Part shown: in pieces, positions 51,255-59,212 of the stretch
Layout: each line of letters starts with the position of its first letter
Position numbering within the stretch: the stretch's first letter is position 1
NCBI RefSeq assembly: GCF_018613575.1
Contig: NZ_JAGGPX010000012.1
Location: forward strand, 87,224-151,223
Reading direction: 5' to 3'
Length of the DNA stretch: 64,000 nucleotides
Origin: Planococcus sp. ISL-110
GTDB lineage: Bacteria > Bacillota > Bacilli > Bacillales_A > Planococcaceae
The notes under the pieces: model-generated
What the model was told of the DNA's origin: nothing
Database searches by the model: none
Seen by the model: only the letters and a program-made list of their open reading frames with translations
Made by a program: the position numbers and the translations under genes

Positions 51255-52358
51255 ATGAAGACTTTGTTGTCTTTAATCGCAGCTGCCATCCTGATGTTCA
51301 GTTCGTTTTTGTCTCCCGCCAAAGCGATTGTTTTGTTCGATGACGTATTTGCCACCCACCCCTTCGCTTTTGAGATCGCTTACCTGTACGAAGAAGGAAT
51401 CATCAATGGCTATCCTGATGGCACCTTCAGACCAAACGACCCTGTGACCCGGGCTCATGCCGTAGCCATGATTGGACGCGCCTTGAATTTGGATGACACA
51501 TCCCGCTCCACCGGCTTTAAGGATGTACCGGCAAGCCATCCGTTTTCCGGTTACATCGCATCAGCTGCTGAAGAAGAGATCATTGTCGGTTTTCCGAATA
51601 ATTATTTCCGTCCAGATTGGACTGTCACCCGTGGCCAAACTGCCGCAATACTGGATAGAGCCTTCTACTTCCCAGAAGCGCCCGATAATGAGTTCCGGGA
51701 CATGACGGAAAATCATTTCGCATTTGATGCCGTGTCAAGACTTGCCTACCAAGGAGTTGCACGCGGTTATCCGGACAATACCTTCCGTCCTGATATTCCG
51801 GTCACACGTGCTCAATTCTCCGCATTTCTGGCACGCACCGTCGAGCCTGCTTTTATTCCTGAAAAACAGGAATTGCTTATGACAGCCAATGAAATTTTGG
51901 CTGAGCTGCAGGCTGAGGACTTTGGCGATGTTGCAGCTTATGTAAGCTCCTCTGAGGGTTTGACATTCTGCCCTTACAGCGGAGGCTGCATTGACAATGG
52001 CGGCGTTACTTTCACCAAAGCCCAGCTGCCTGGCTTCATGAATGATGCCAATGATTATTTATGGGGTTATCAGGACGGCAGCGGTTTTGAAATCAATTTG
52101 ACACCTGCTGAATATTACGATGAGTACTTGATGGATGCGACTTATACCGCCAAAGAACGCTATGGACGAACCGTCCAGCCAACTACACATGAATTTATTC
52201 ACCGCGTGTATCCCGAAGCGACCATTGTCGAGTACTACTTCCCTGGCACAGAGCAATATGACGGGATGGACTGGCAAAGCTTGAATATGGTTTTCGAGAA
52301 AAACAGCAATGGCGACTGGGTATTGGTGGCCATTATCAATGACCGTTGGACCATCTAA
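51255..52358 (+). CDS. S-layer homology (SLH) domain protein
   Basis: The 367-residue secreted protein has a signal peptide (about 1-24, cleavage near AKA) and three SLH repeats: FDDVFATHPFAFEIAYLYEEG, FKDVPASHPFSGYIASAAEEE and FRDMTENHFAFDAVSRLAYQG, each with a Y/F-P-D/N-x-x-F-R-P turn. SLH domains anchor proteins to pyruvylated wall polymers. The C-terminal 150 residues form an unknown domain with a Cys pair (FCPYSGGC). GGGAGGGA precedes the ATG. Confidence 0.9.
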   Translation: MKTLLSLIAAAILMFSSFLSPAKAIVLFDDVFATHPFAFEIAYLYEEGIINGYPDGTFRPNDPVTRAHAVAMIGRALNLDDTSRSTGFKDVPASHPFSGYIASAAEEEIIVGFPNNYFRPDWTVTRGQTAAILDRAFYFPEAPDNEFRDMTENHFAFDAVSRLAYQGVARGYPDNTFRPDIPVTRAQFSAFLARTVEPAFIPEKQELLMTANEILAELQAEDFGDVAAYVSSSEGLTFCPYSGGCIDNGGVTFTKAQLPGFMNDANDYLWGYQDGSGFEINLTPAEYYDEYLMDATYTAKERYGRTVQPTTHEFIHRVYPEATIVEYYFPGTEQYDGMDWQSLNMVFEKNSNGDWVLVAIINDRWTI

Positions 52359-52377
52359 CTCAAAAAAGCAGACAAAG

Positions 52378-52408
52378 AAAGACCCGGCATTTCATCTGCC
52401 GGGTCTTT
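52378..52408. terminator. Bidirectional intrinsic terminator
   Basis: AAAGACCCGGCA/TGCCGGGTCTTT hairpin between the convergent SLH and YaiI/YqxD genes. Confidence 0.9.
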
Positions 52409-52856
52409 CTTCGCTTTCCTTTGTTTTTTTCAACAGTAACGTTAAAGCCGTTCCGAATTTCTCGTTATCTTCAGGACGACGTTTTTTCGGTCCTTTCATC
52501 CTGCCTCCACCCTGACGGATCTTTTTGGCAACATGCCGGCCGTGGAGCAGCTGCTCAATGTTTTCGTCTGAATAGATGCGGCCATTTTGATCGATCGGAA
52601 TACCGCGTTTGGCAAGCACCATTGCCGCCAGTCCGTAATCCTGAGTAACGACAATATCCCCTTTGTCGACCCGGTTAACAAGGACGAAATCAACAGCATC
52701 CGCCCCTTTTGACACGGTGATGGTTTCCGCGCCCTCCCTGTGCATTTCGTGGGAAGTATCGCAAATCAATATAACCGATAGGCGGTATAATTTAGCCAAA
52801 TCGATTGTCTGCCCGACGACCGGACAGCCGTCTGCATCAATGAGAATTTTAACCAT
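52392..52856 (-). CDS. yqxD: YaiI/YqxD family protein (UPF0178, PIN-like)
   Basis: A 154-residue protein starting ILIDADGCPV, with DFVLVNRVDKGDIVVTQDYGLA and the C-terminal GGGRMKGPKKR block, the hallmarks of UPF0178. The acidic cluster suggests a PIN/NYN-like nuclease fold, but its role is unknown. Its start overlaps the stop of the DUF1836 gene by one base, so the two are co-translated. Confidence 0.9.
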   Translation of the reverse strand: MVKILIDADGCPVVGQTIDLAKLYRLSVILICDTSHEMHREGAETITVSKGADAVDFVLVNRVDKGDIVVTQDYGLAAMVLAKRGIPIDQNGRIYSDENIEQLLHGRHVAKKIRQGGGRMKGPKKRRPEDNEKFGTALTLLLKKTKESEERPGR

Positions 52857-53428
52857 TACTCTTCTGCCCCTTTCACCATTCTATCCACCAGGTTCTCGGC
52901 AGCTCTCCGGTAAAGGTTGCTGGTGTGCACCAATGATGCAATGAGCAATACGCGTTCCAACTCCTCGGAATCTTCGACACCTGCGATTTGTCCGGCAGCC
53001 GCTTCCACTTGCTGTTTTAAGGCATCCTCGAAGATTTCCGTGTTGTCCTGTTGGAGATTTAAGTAACTTCGATAAAATTGCTCCAGGTCCAACTCTTTTT
53101 GTGCCGCCTTTTCGTTAATGCCATTCAATACCAGCTTGACGTCATTAATCGACAACGCGCTTTTCATCTGATAAATAAGGCTGATCAACATGATGTGGTT
53201 GCGGCTGTATTTTTTATTTTGGACCGGATAAAATAATTTTCCTTTGGCGTAATTGTTGATCATGGTTTTGGTCAGGATTTTCTCATCCGGATGCCGTTTC
53301 GATTCGGCAAAACTGGATTCGAACAATTGAATGACCTGATCAATATACAGGTCGATCTTTGGAATGTCTTCCGGCAGAATCTGATTATGGAAAGCCATCT
53401 CACCGATGATTTCGTTTGCTTTTTCCAT
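52856..53428 (-). CDS. DUF1836 family protein
   Basis: The 190-residue protein has the DUF1836 pattern: IPKIDLYIDQVIQLFE, ILTKTMINNYAKGKLFYPVQNKKYSRNHIMLISLIYQMK and ALSINDVKLVLNG. The N-terminal half resembles a MerR-like winged helix, so DNA binding is possible. A Bacillales-wide family of unknown function. It is the first gene of a pair with yqxD. Confidence 0.85.
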   Translation of the reverse strand: MEKANEIIGEMAFHNQILPEDIPKIDLYIDQVIQLFESSFAESKRHPDEKILTKTMINNYAKGKLFYPVQNKKYSRNHIMLISLIYQMKSALSINDVKLVLNGINEKAAQKELDLEQFYRSYLNLQQDNTEIFEDALKQQVEAAAGQIAGVEDSEELERVLLIASLVHTSNLYRRAAENLVDRMVKGAEE

Positions 53429-53495
53429 GTGTTTCCACGCTCCCTGCAGTATTTCATACTGGCTATTTTACCCCATTATCAAAATTTCTCCAAAC

Positions 53496-53552
53496 TTGAC
53501 TCTAATAATTAATGCGAGTATCTTTGTATGTAGTTTCAATAACTACATACAA
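53496..53552 (+). promoter_or_regulatory. Promoter and long inverted repeat upstream of trhA
   Basis: TTGACT (53496-53501), 17 bases, TATCTT (53519-53524). From the last base of the -10, TTGTATGTAGTT-TCAAT-AACTACATACAA (53524-53552) forms a perfect repeat with 12-base arms, ending 2 bases before AAGGAG. It can be an operator over the start point or an mRNA hairpin beside the ribosome binding site. Confidence 0.75.
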
Positions 53553-53569
53553 TAAGGAGTTGTTTCGCA

Positions 53570-54217
53570 ATGAACACATATATTCGAGAACCCTTTAACG
53601 CCCTATCCCATTTAGCGGGCGCTGTATTGTCACTGGCTGCGCTTTTAGCAATGGCCATCAAAGCCGCCTATGCTAATGAACCTGCTTTGCATGTAACAGC
53701 TGTCACCATTTTCGGCATCAGCCTGATCTTGTTGTATACGGCTTCCACCATCTACCATTCAGCGATTTCACAGCCTTATATCATTGCGTTCTTGCGAAAA
53801 CTCGATCACTCGATGATTTTCGCTTTAATTGCAGGTTCCTATGCCCCTTTTTGTCTGATTGCGCTTGGGGGAACACTCGGTTGGACCTTGTTTTCCCTTG
53901 TCGCCATTTTAGGGCTGAGCGGCATCTTCTTTAAAATGATCTGGTTTCATGCTCCAAGATGGCTTTCTACGGCAATCTACATTGCCATGGGCTGGATCAT
54001 TATTTTCGCTGTCGTGCCCCTCGCAGACAGCTTGTCCCTGACCGGTTTGTTGTTACTTGTTGCAGGTGGAATTTCATATACAGTGGGTGGAATCATCTAC
54101 GGAATAAAACCCGCCTTCCTATCTTCCAAGTATTTGGGCTTCCATGAAATTTTCCACCTCTTCATCCTATTCGGCAGCCTCTGCCATTTCTTATCTGTTT
54201 ACTTTTATGTTTTGTAA
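53570..54217 (+). CDS. trhA: Hemolysin III/TrhA family membrane protein
   Basis: The 215-residue protein has seven helices and the PAQR-type motifs: FNALSHLAGA, the STIYHS site, KLDHSMIF and GFHEIFHLFIL, whose Ser, Asp and three His form the metal site. Family members (B. subtilis YplQ/TrhA) affect membrane lipid homeostasis. The stop codon is followed after three bases by the first unit of a repeat array. Confidence 0.92.
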   Translation: MNTYIREPFNALSHLAGAVLSLAALLAMAIKAAYANEPALHVTAVTIFGISLILLYTASTIYHSAISQPYIIAFLRKLDHSMIFALIAGSYAPFCLIALGGTLGWTLFSLVAILGLSGIFFKMIWFHAPRWLSTAIYIAMGWIIIFAVVPLADSLSLTGLLLLVAGGISYTVGGIIYGIKPAFLSSKYLGFHEIFHLFILFGSLCHFLSVYFYVL

Positions 54218-54342
54218 AAAGAAAAGCGCAAGCGGCCATGTAGGTTCGACGGGCATAAGACGCTCTGGCGAAGCGGCATGTTTTCAGCCGCACAGCCAGA
54301 GTGGCTTATGACCCAAGGACCTGGCCGCTGGAGTCTGGACAA
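54218..54342 (+). repeat. Structured repeat, array 3 unit A
   Basis: Outer stem GCGGCC, AGGTTC / GGACCT, GGCCGC; inner stems CTCTGGC/GCCAGAG and GCGGC/GCCGC. Starts immediately after the trhA stop codon. Confidence 0.92.
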
Positions 54343-54464
54343 AAAAGAAAAGCGCAAGCGCCCGTGTAGCTCTGATGGGCATAAGACAGACCAGCAGAGT
54401 GGCGTTCTTTGCCACGCCGCTGGGTTGGCTTATGACCCGAAGAGCTGGGCGCTGGAGTCTGGAC
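54343..54464 (+). repeat. Structured repeat, array 3 unit B
   Basis: Outer stem GCGCCC, AGCTCT / AGAGCT, GGGCGC; inner stems CCAGC/GCTGG and GTGGC/GCCAC. Every helix differs from unit A on both sides, yet pairs. Confidence 0.92.
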
Positions 54465-54590
54465 AAAAGAAAAGCGCAAGCGGCCATGTAGGTTCGACGG
54501 GCATAAGACGCTCTGGCGAAGCGGCATATTTTCAGCCGCACAGCCAGAGTGGCTTATGACCCAAGGACCTGGCCGCTGGAGTCTGGACAA
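54465..54590 (+). repeat. Structured repeat, array 3 unit C
   Basis: Almost identical to unit A (loop GCATATTTTC against GCATGTTTTC). Confidence 0.92.
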
Positions 54591-54712
54591 AAAAGAAAAG
54601 CGCAAGCGCCCGTGTAGCTCTGATGGGCATAAGACAGACCAGCAGAGTGGCGTTCTTTGCCACGCCGCTGGGTTGGCTTATGACCCGAAGAGCTGGGCGC
54701 TGGAGTCTGGAC
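54591..54712 (+). repeat. Structured repeat, array 3 unit D
   Basis: Almost identical to unit B. A-B and C-D together are a recent tandem duplication of about 248 bases. Confidence 0.92.
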
Positions 54713-54863
54713 AAAAAAAAGCGCAAGCGGCCGTGTAGGTTCGACAGGCATAAGACGCTCTGGCGAAGCGGCATATTTTCAGCCGCACAGCCAGTGTGGC
54801 TTATGACCCGAGAATCTGGCTGCTGGAGTCTGGACAAAAAAGAAAAGCGCAAGCGCCCGGAAC
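54713..54863 (+). repeat. Structured repeat, array 3 chimeric unit E plus truncated start
   Basis: The left outer arm is of the unit A type (GCGGCC, AGGTTC) but the right arm is of the type at the window start (GAATCT, GGCTGC). The two still pair through G-T wobbles. The start of a sixth unit (AAGAAAAGCGCAAGCGCCCG) ends the array. Confidence 0.9.
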
Positions 54864-54928
54864 ATTCAAAATAAACTGCCATAATGATATGATAAGGATC
54901 AAATCATCCGAAAGGGGCACACTTACTT

Positions 54929-55708
54929 ATGCGAAACTTGGACTCTCAACAAACTGAAATGGCGGCAGTTTTATACGATGCATACAAAACCGGAGAAGCC
55001 ATCCCGAAAGAGCAGATACCCGCCTCTTTAGAGAAAATCCCGGCATACACAATTCAGCATGCAGTTACTGCCCATAAAACCCGCGGGAAACAGGAAGAAT
55101 TAAAAGGCTATAAAATCAGCTTAACGAGCAAAGAAACACAAAATCTTTTCCAATCAGAAACTCCGCTATATGGTGCTCTCACCACTTCCGCTTTGTCGGA
55201 TGGCGTCATTGAGCTTGACTCCTTGTCTTCCCCTTTAATTGAAATCGAATTGATTTTCATTGCCAAGGAAGATTTGGCTGCGGCTGATGATGTCCATGCA
55301 CTGCTTGAGAAAACCCTGGTCGCCCCTGGCATTGAAGTACCGGATTCCCGCTTTGACGACTGGTTTCCTAAAATCACACTCGGCCAAGTTATCGCAGACA
55401 GTGCAGTAGCTGGAAGGATCATTACAGGCTTGCCGCTCGATAATATCCGCTACGACCAACTGGAGAAATTGCCGGGCAATCTGACATTGGACGGTAAAAC
55501 AATTGCTGCTGGGAATTCCTCCGAAGTGTTGGATCACCCGATCAATGCAGTCAAATGGCTCGTCAACGAGCTGGCTGGGCATGGTTTGGCTGTCAAAAAA
55601 GGCATGGCTATTTCATCCGGCACCTTTATTTTGCCGAAACCCTTGGAAAAAGGACTTTATGAGGCCAGCTATGGTGAGATTGGCTCGGTAAGATTGATCG
55701 TCAAATAA
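54929..55708 (+). CDS. 2-keto-4-pentenoate hydratase / fumarylacetoacetase-fold protein
   Basis: A 259-residue protein with the MhpD-like pattern: KGYKISLTSKE, then SPLIEIELIFIAKEDL (metal-binding Glu pair in IEIE) and VAPGIEVPDSRF. Members hydrate 2-hydroxypentadienoate or decarboxylate oxalocrotonate in meta-cleavage of catechols. No such pathway is adjacent, but catE elsewhere in the window makes the upstream ring-cleavage product. AAAGGGG lies before the ATG. Confidence 0.85.
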   Translation: MRNLDSQQTEMAAVLYDAYKTGEAIPKEQIPASLEKIPAYTIQHAVTAHKTRGKQEELKGYKISLTSKETQNLFQSETPLYGALTTSALSDGVIELDSLSSPLIEIELIFIAKEDLAAADDVHALLEKTLVAPGIEVPDSRFDDWFPKITLGQVIADSAVAGRIITGLPLDNIRYDQLEKLPGNLTLDGKTIAAGNSSEVLDHPINAVKWLVNELAGHGLAVKKGMAISSGTFILPKPLEKGLYEASYGEIGSVRLIVK

Positions 55709-55747
55709 CAAAAAGTGGTGCACAAAGAAATTTGTGCACCACTTTTT
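55709..55747. terminator. Bidirectional intrinsic terminator
   Basis: AAAAAGTGGTGCACAAA/TTTGTGCACCACTTTTT hairpin between convergent genes. Confidence 0.93.
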
Positions 55748-56935
55748 CTATTCCGCTATTCTTCCATGAGAAGAATCCTGCTCTTTCGACATCATCCACA
55801 GATAGTAAAAGACGATGAGCATGACAAAAATACCAAGCATCAAATACAGATTTGAATAGCCGGCGATTCCTGCAATGATTCCGAGTGAAACCGAACCTAC
55901 TGCAATTCCGCTATCATACAAAGCGAAAAAGGTTCCTGTGGCATAGCCGCTGCGATGCTTATCAGCCGCCTGAATGGCAAGCGTTTGGAAGCTCGGCAGC
56001 AAGGTCCCGTAGCCAAGGCCTACCAATGCCCCCGAAGCCAGCAGCATCCATGAAGATTCCGTAAAACTTAACGAGATAAGCCCTATTCCAAATATAATAA
56101 TGGAAGGGATGATGACAACGCCAGGCCCCACTGTATCAAACAACCTCCCGGTAAGCGGACGCACAACCAGCATAGCAATGGCATAAACCACAAAGAAAAA
56201 GCTCGCTGCTTTGATTAGTCCGATCGACTCCGCATAAACAGAAATAAAGGTCAGGATGCTGGCATAAGCAAACGATATGAAAAAGCCGACACTTGCAATC
56301 GGCATGGATTTTTTCTCCAGAAAATCGTTGATCGTCAGTTTATGCTTGTCGTTTTTCATAACCGGCTCTGCTTCCACTTTAACTGCTAGAGCACATAGGA
56401 AACCGACCACCATAATGACGGCCAGTACGATAAAAATAATCCGCGCGGGCACATAAGGCTGAAGGGACAATGCGATAAACGGTCCGGCGACTACCGCCAG
56501 ATTCATAGCGATGCCGTAGTAGCCCAGGCCTTCACCGCGCCGCTCCGGCGGAATGATGTCCGCTGCAATGGCTCCGGCTACGGTCGTGACCAAACTGAAC
56601 CAGATGCCCTGGAAAAAACGCAGCAGCAAAAGCACTGTAAAACTTCCGACGAACACATAAAGGACTGTACTGACCGTAAACAGGAAGAGAGCAACTATCA
56701 ATATTTTCTTCTTCCCGAATTTTTCCAGGATCATTCCCGCAAAGAAACGCATGATAATGGCAGAAAGCAAGAAGACGGAGACCGCCACTCCCCCTTCTGT
56801 AGCTGTACCACCTAAATCGTTCAGTACATAAAGCGGCATATACGTTAGCAGCGCATAGAAAACTACAAAAATAAAAAACGTGCTGATTGAGATATTAATA
56901 AAACTCTTTGTCCAAATGGGTCTTTTTTCAGCCAT
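55748..56935 (-). CDS. Major facilitator superfamily transporter
   Basis: A 395-residue protein with 12 helices and MFS motif A in GMILEKFGKKK (loop 2-3), a second degenerate copy in GRLFDTVGPG, and RFFQGIWFSLVTTVAGAIAADIIPPERRGEG typical of drug exporters such as YwoG/YfkF. It probably exports a toxic compound. It overlaps the end of the MarR gene by 8 bases, which points to control by that regulator. Confidence 0.9.
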   Translation of the reverse strand: MAEKRPIWTKSFINISISTFFIFVVFYALLTYMPLYVLNDLGGTATEGGVAVSVFLLSAIIMRFFAGMILEKFGKKKILIVALFLFTVSTVLYVFVGSFTVLLLLRFFQGIWFSLVTTVAGAIAADIIPPERRGEGLGYYGIAMNLAVVAGPFIALSLQPYVPARIIFIVLAVIMVVGFLCALAVKVEAEPVMKNDKHKLTINDFLEKKSMPIASVGFFISFAYASILTFISVYAESIGLIKAASFFFVVYAIAMLVVRPLTGRLFDTVGPGVVIIPSIIIFGIGLISLSFTESSWMLLASGALVGLGYGTLLPSFQTLAIQAADKHRSGYATGTFFALYDSGIAVGSVSLGIIAGIAGYSNLYLMLGIFVMLIVFYYLWMMSKEQDSSHGRIAE

Positions 56936-57362
56936 TCTTTACATCCTTTTCTTCAGAATCCATTATTCCTATTTTTTTCAGCAAAGCAAGCAGCTGTTCC
57001 TGCTCTTCATCGGAAAGACCCGAAACCAGTCTTTTCTCTGTTTGCCGAATCCGATTTTCAATAGCCGGCATCTTTTGTTCAGCAAAAAGGGACAGTTGAA
57101 CAATCCGTTCACGCTTGTCCTTGCCCTCACGTCGAAGGATCCATCCGCTTTTCTCCAGACGGACAATGGTCCTTGTCACAGTTGGTGCCTCAACATTCAA
57201 ATACTGCCAGATTTCTTTCTGTGTCATCGAACCGAACTGCTTCAGACAAAACAGAATAGACCATTGGGAACTGTACAAATCAAATTCCTTTAAGGTCTCA
57301 TTCACTTCTGAGATTGATAACCGGGATTTTTGATGGATTTCGTGAAACAATAGTTTTTTCAT
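56928..57362 (-). CDS. MarR-family regulator
   Basis: A 144-residue winged-helix protein: QWSILFCLKQFGSMTQKEIWQYLNVEAPTVTRTIVRLEKSGWI is the DNA-binding helix-turn-helix and KDKRERIVQLS the wing. It probably represses itself and the MFS gene. A perfect palindrome lies just upstream. GGGAGG precedes the ATG. Confidence 0.92.
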   Translation of the reverse strand: MKKLLFHEIHQKSRLSISEVNETLKEFDLYSSQWSILFCLKQFGSMTQKEIWQYLNVEAPTVTRTIVRLEKSGWILRREGKDKRERIVQLSLFAEQKMPAIENRIRQTEKRLVSGLSDEEQEQLLALLKKIGIMDSEEKDVKNG

Positions 57363-57372
57363 GGGCTCAACC

Positions 57373-57395
57373 TCCCACTATACTTACCTAGGTAA
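57373..57395 (-). promoter_or_regulatory. MarR operator palindrome with -10 element
   Basis: TTACCTAGGTAA (57384-57395) is a perfect 12-base palindrome. On the minus strand it is followed after two bases by TATAGT, a good -10, so a bound MarR dimer would block the promoter. Confidence 0.68.
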
Positions 57396-57445
57396 ATATA
57401 TGCCGCTTTAGTTTATTTGTAAAGAAATGGATTTCGACTGTCAAA

Positions 57446-57476
57446 GAAAAAAGCCATTTCCAAATAGGAATGGCTC
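57446..57476 (-). terminator. Intrinsic terminator of CoA-transferase gene
   Basis: AGCCATT/AATGGCT hairpin followed by TTTTTT on the minus strand. Confidence 0.85.
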
Positions 57477-57487
57477 CTCTTCTTTTA

Positions 57488-58756
57488 TTACACAAGGAAA
57501 CCTTGTTTTTTTGCATCAAATAATAATTCTTCGCGGAATTTCGGATGTGCGATTGCGACAAGACGCTTTGCGCGCTCTGAAATGGAAACACCGTGTAAAC
57601 GGGCTACTCCATACTCAGTAACGATATTGTCCACATCATTTTTCCCTGTGGTCACTACAGACCCTGGAGCAAGTGCCAGTTTAATCCGCGACAATGTATC
57701 GTCCTTCGCAGTCGATGGCATGCAAATATAACCTTTGCCATTTTCAGCGAATCGGACACCGCGGGCAAAATCAACTTGGCCACCACTTGAAGAATAATAC
57801 TTGCCACCGACTGTCTCAGACGCACATTGGCCAAACAAATCCACTTCGGTTGTCGAATTGATAGAGACAATATTCTTTTCCTTGGCAATTTCCCTTGGAT
57901 CGTTGACGATGCTAACCGGCTGGAATTCGACTGCCGGGTTGTTATCGATAAAGTCGTAAAGGTTTTTTGAACCGAAAGCAAAAGTCGCAATAATTTTTCC
58001 CGGATTCGTAAACTTCCGTGTTCCATCTACTGCACCTGCAGCTACAAGATTTGCGACGCCGTCCGGCAGCATCTCTGTATGGATTCCTAAATGCCGGTGA
58101 TCTTTCAACATACTGATAACTGCATTTGGAACGGAACCGATTCCGATCTGCAAAGTATCGCCATCTTGAATATCCTGGATGATCGAAGACGCAATCAGCA
58201 AATCCTTATCACTGACTTCCATAATTTTCTCTTCTGAAAGAGCTGCATGATGTTGCACATATCCTGAAATTTGGCTGATATGAATTTGATTGCGGCCATA
58301 CGTCCGCGGCATCTGGTCATTCACTTCCAGAATGAACGGCACTTTCCCAATAAAATCAGCAATATAGTCGGCCTGTGTCCCCAAAGTAAAATAACCGTGT
58401 TCATCCATCGGTGAAGCGACCGTCAAGATCATCGACATCTTGGTGACTTTTTGAAGTATCCTCGGCATTTCGTGGAAATTGTTTGGAACCAGCTCCATCT
58501 TCGCCTGCTGGTAGACTTTTCGTGTAGCCCCACTCAGGAAATACGAAACATGCTGCAATTGCTCTATTTCGCCTTGTATGTACGAACGCGAACGCAAAGC
58601 CAGCATTTGATGGATTTTCACACCGTCCAGTTGTTCGGCGTTTTCTTCCAATATATCCAGTAAGCGGATTGGTTCCCCATTGGCAATCGGGACAATCAGA
58701 TCCGCTTTCGAATCGATCAAATCAATGACTTCCTGCGGCGTTAATTCTTTCCCCAT
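57488..58756 (-). CDS. Acetyl-CoA hydrolase/CoA-transferase family protein
   Basis: The 422-residue protein has two CoA-transferase halves. The catalytic Glu is in GIHTEMLPDG (about residue 228), and IGIGSVPNAV and TGKNDVDNIVTEYGVA are conserved blocks. The family includes 4-hydroxybutyrate, acetate and butyrate CoA-transferases. It swaps CoA between short acyl groups in the cytoplasm; the exact acid is not predictable. It is monocistronic. Confidence 0.88.
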   Translation of the reverse strand: MGKELTPQEVIDLIDSKADLIVPIANGEPIRLLDILEENAEQLDGVKIHQMLALRSRSYIQGEIEQLQHVSYFLSGATRKVYQQAKMELVPNNFHEMPRILQKVTKMSMILTVASPMDEHGYFTLGTQADYIADFIGKVPFILEVNDQMPRTYGRNQIHISQISGYVQHHAALSEEKIMEVSDKDLLIASSIIQDIQDGDTLQIGIGSVPNAVISMLKDHRHLGIHTEMLPDGVANLVAAGAVDGTRKFTNPGKIIATFAFGSKNLYDFIDNNPAVEFQPVSIVNDPREIAKEKNIVSINSTTEVDLFGQCASETVGGKYYSSSGGQVDFARGVRFAENGKGYICMPSTAKDDTLSRIKLALAPGSVVTTGKNDVDNIVTEYGVARLHGVSISERAKRLVAIAHPKFREELLFDAKKQGFLV

Positions 58757-58862
58757 TTTGTTGCCTCCCCATTTTGCTTTGTTATGCTACAACTTTACCA
58801 TATATCATGCAGACCCCATTATTTCCGGAATTTCTGCACTATTCGGACTTTTTGTACAAATA

Positions 58863-58889
58863 AAAAACCGTCAGCTTTTCTGACGGTTT
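58863..58889 (-). terminator. Intrinsic terminator
   Basis: AAACCGTCAG/CTGACGGTTT hairpin followed by T residues on the minus strand, ending the 70-residue membrane-protein gene. Confidence 0.9.
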
Positions 58890-59083
58890 CGATTTTTCAA
58901 GGCAAAAATAACGCCGGCCAAGCCGAATAATGCCATAAGCGCCCATAAGATCACTAAAATAATGGAGCCTATTCCATCAGACCCCTCTAATACAGCAGTC
59001 AGCTGCAGAGCGAAGAAAGCCAGGCTGATCAAAGCAATTGCGCCGAAATAAAGGATTCTTGCTTTAAAACTAAAGTTCTTCAT
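58871..59083 (-). CDS. Small membrane protein, 70 aa
   Basis: Two transmembrane helices (about 9-31 and 38-61) and a basic C-terminal tail (KNRNRQKS). AAGGAG precedes the ATG. No family is recognised. It lies just downstream of sbcC but is separated by about 130 bases and has its own ribosome binding site. Confidence 0.7.
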   Translation of the reverse strand: MKNFSFKARILYFGAIALISLAFFALQLTAVLEGSDGIGSIILVILWALMALFGLAGVIFALKNRNRQKS

Positions 59084-59212
59084 CTTCTTGACTCCTTTGG
59101 TTTACCGTTTATTTCCCAGCAACGCACGCTGTTACTCTTTGGAATTTAATCTATTACTAGTACCATTCACTTTTCAGAAAGAGTTCAAACGTCAAGATTA
59201 TGGGTGGCTAAG

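Noticed and set aside
54218-54863. CRISPR-like array and several overlapping open frames inside it
   Set aside because: Units of about 120 bases follow each other without variable spacers, and each unit is itself a palindrome. The frames on both strands are translations of the repeat with no ribosome binding sites.
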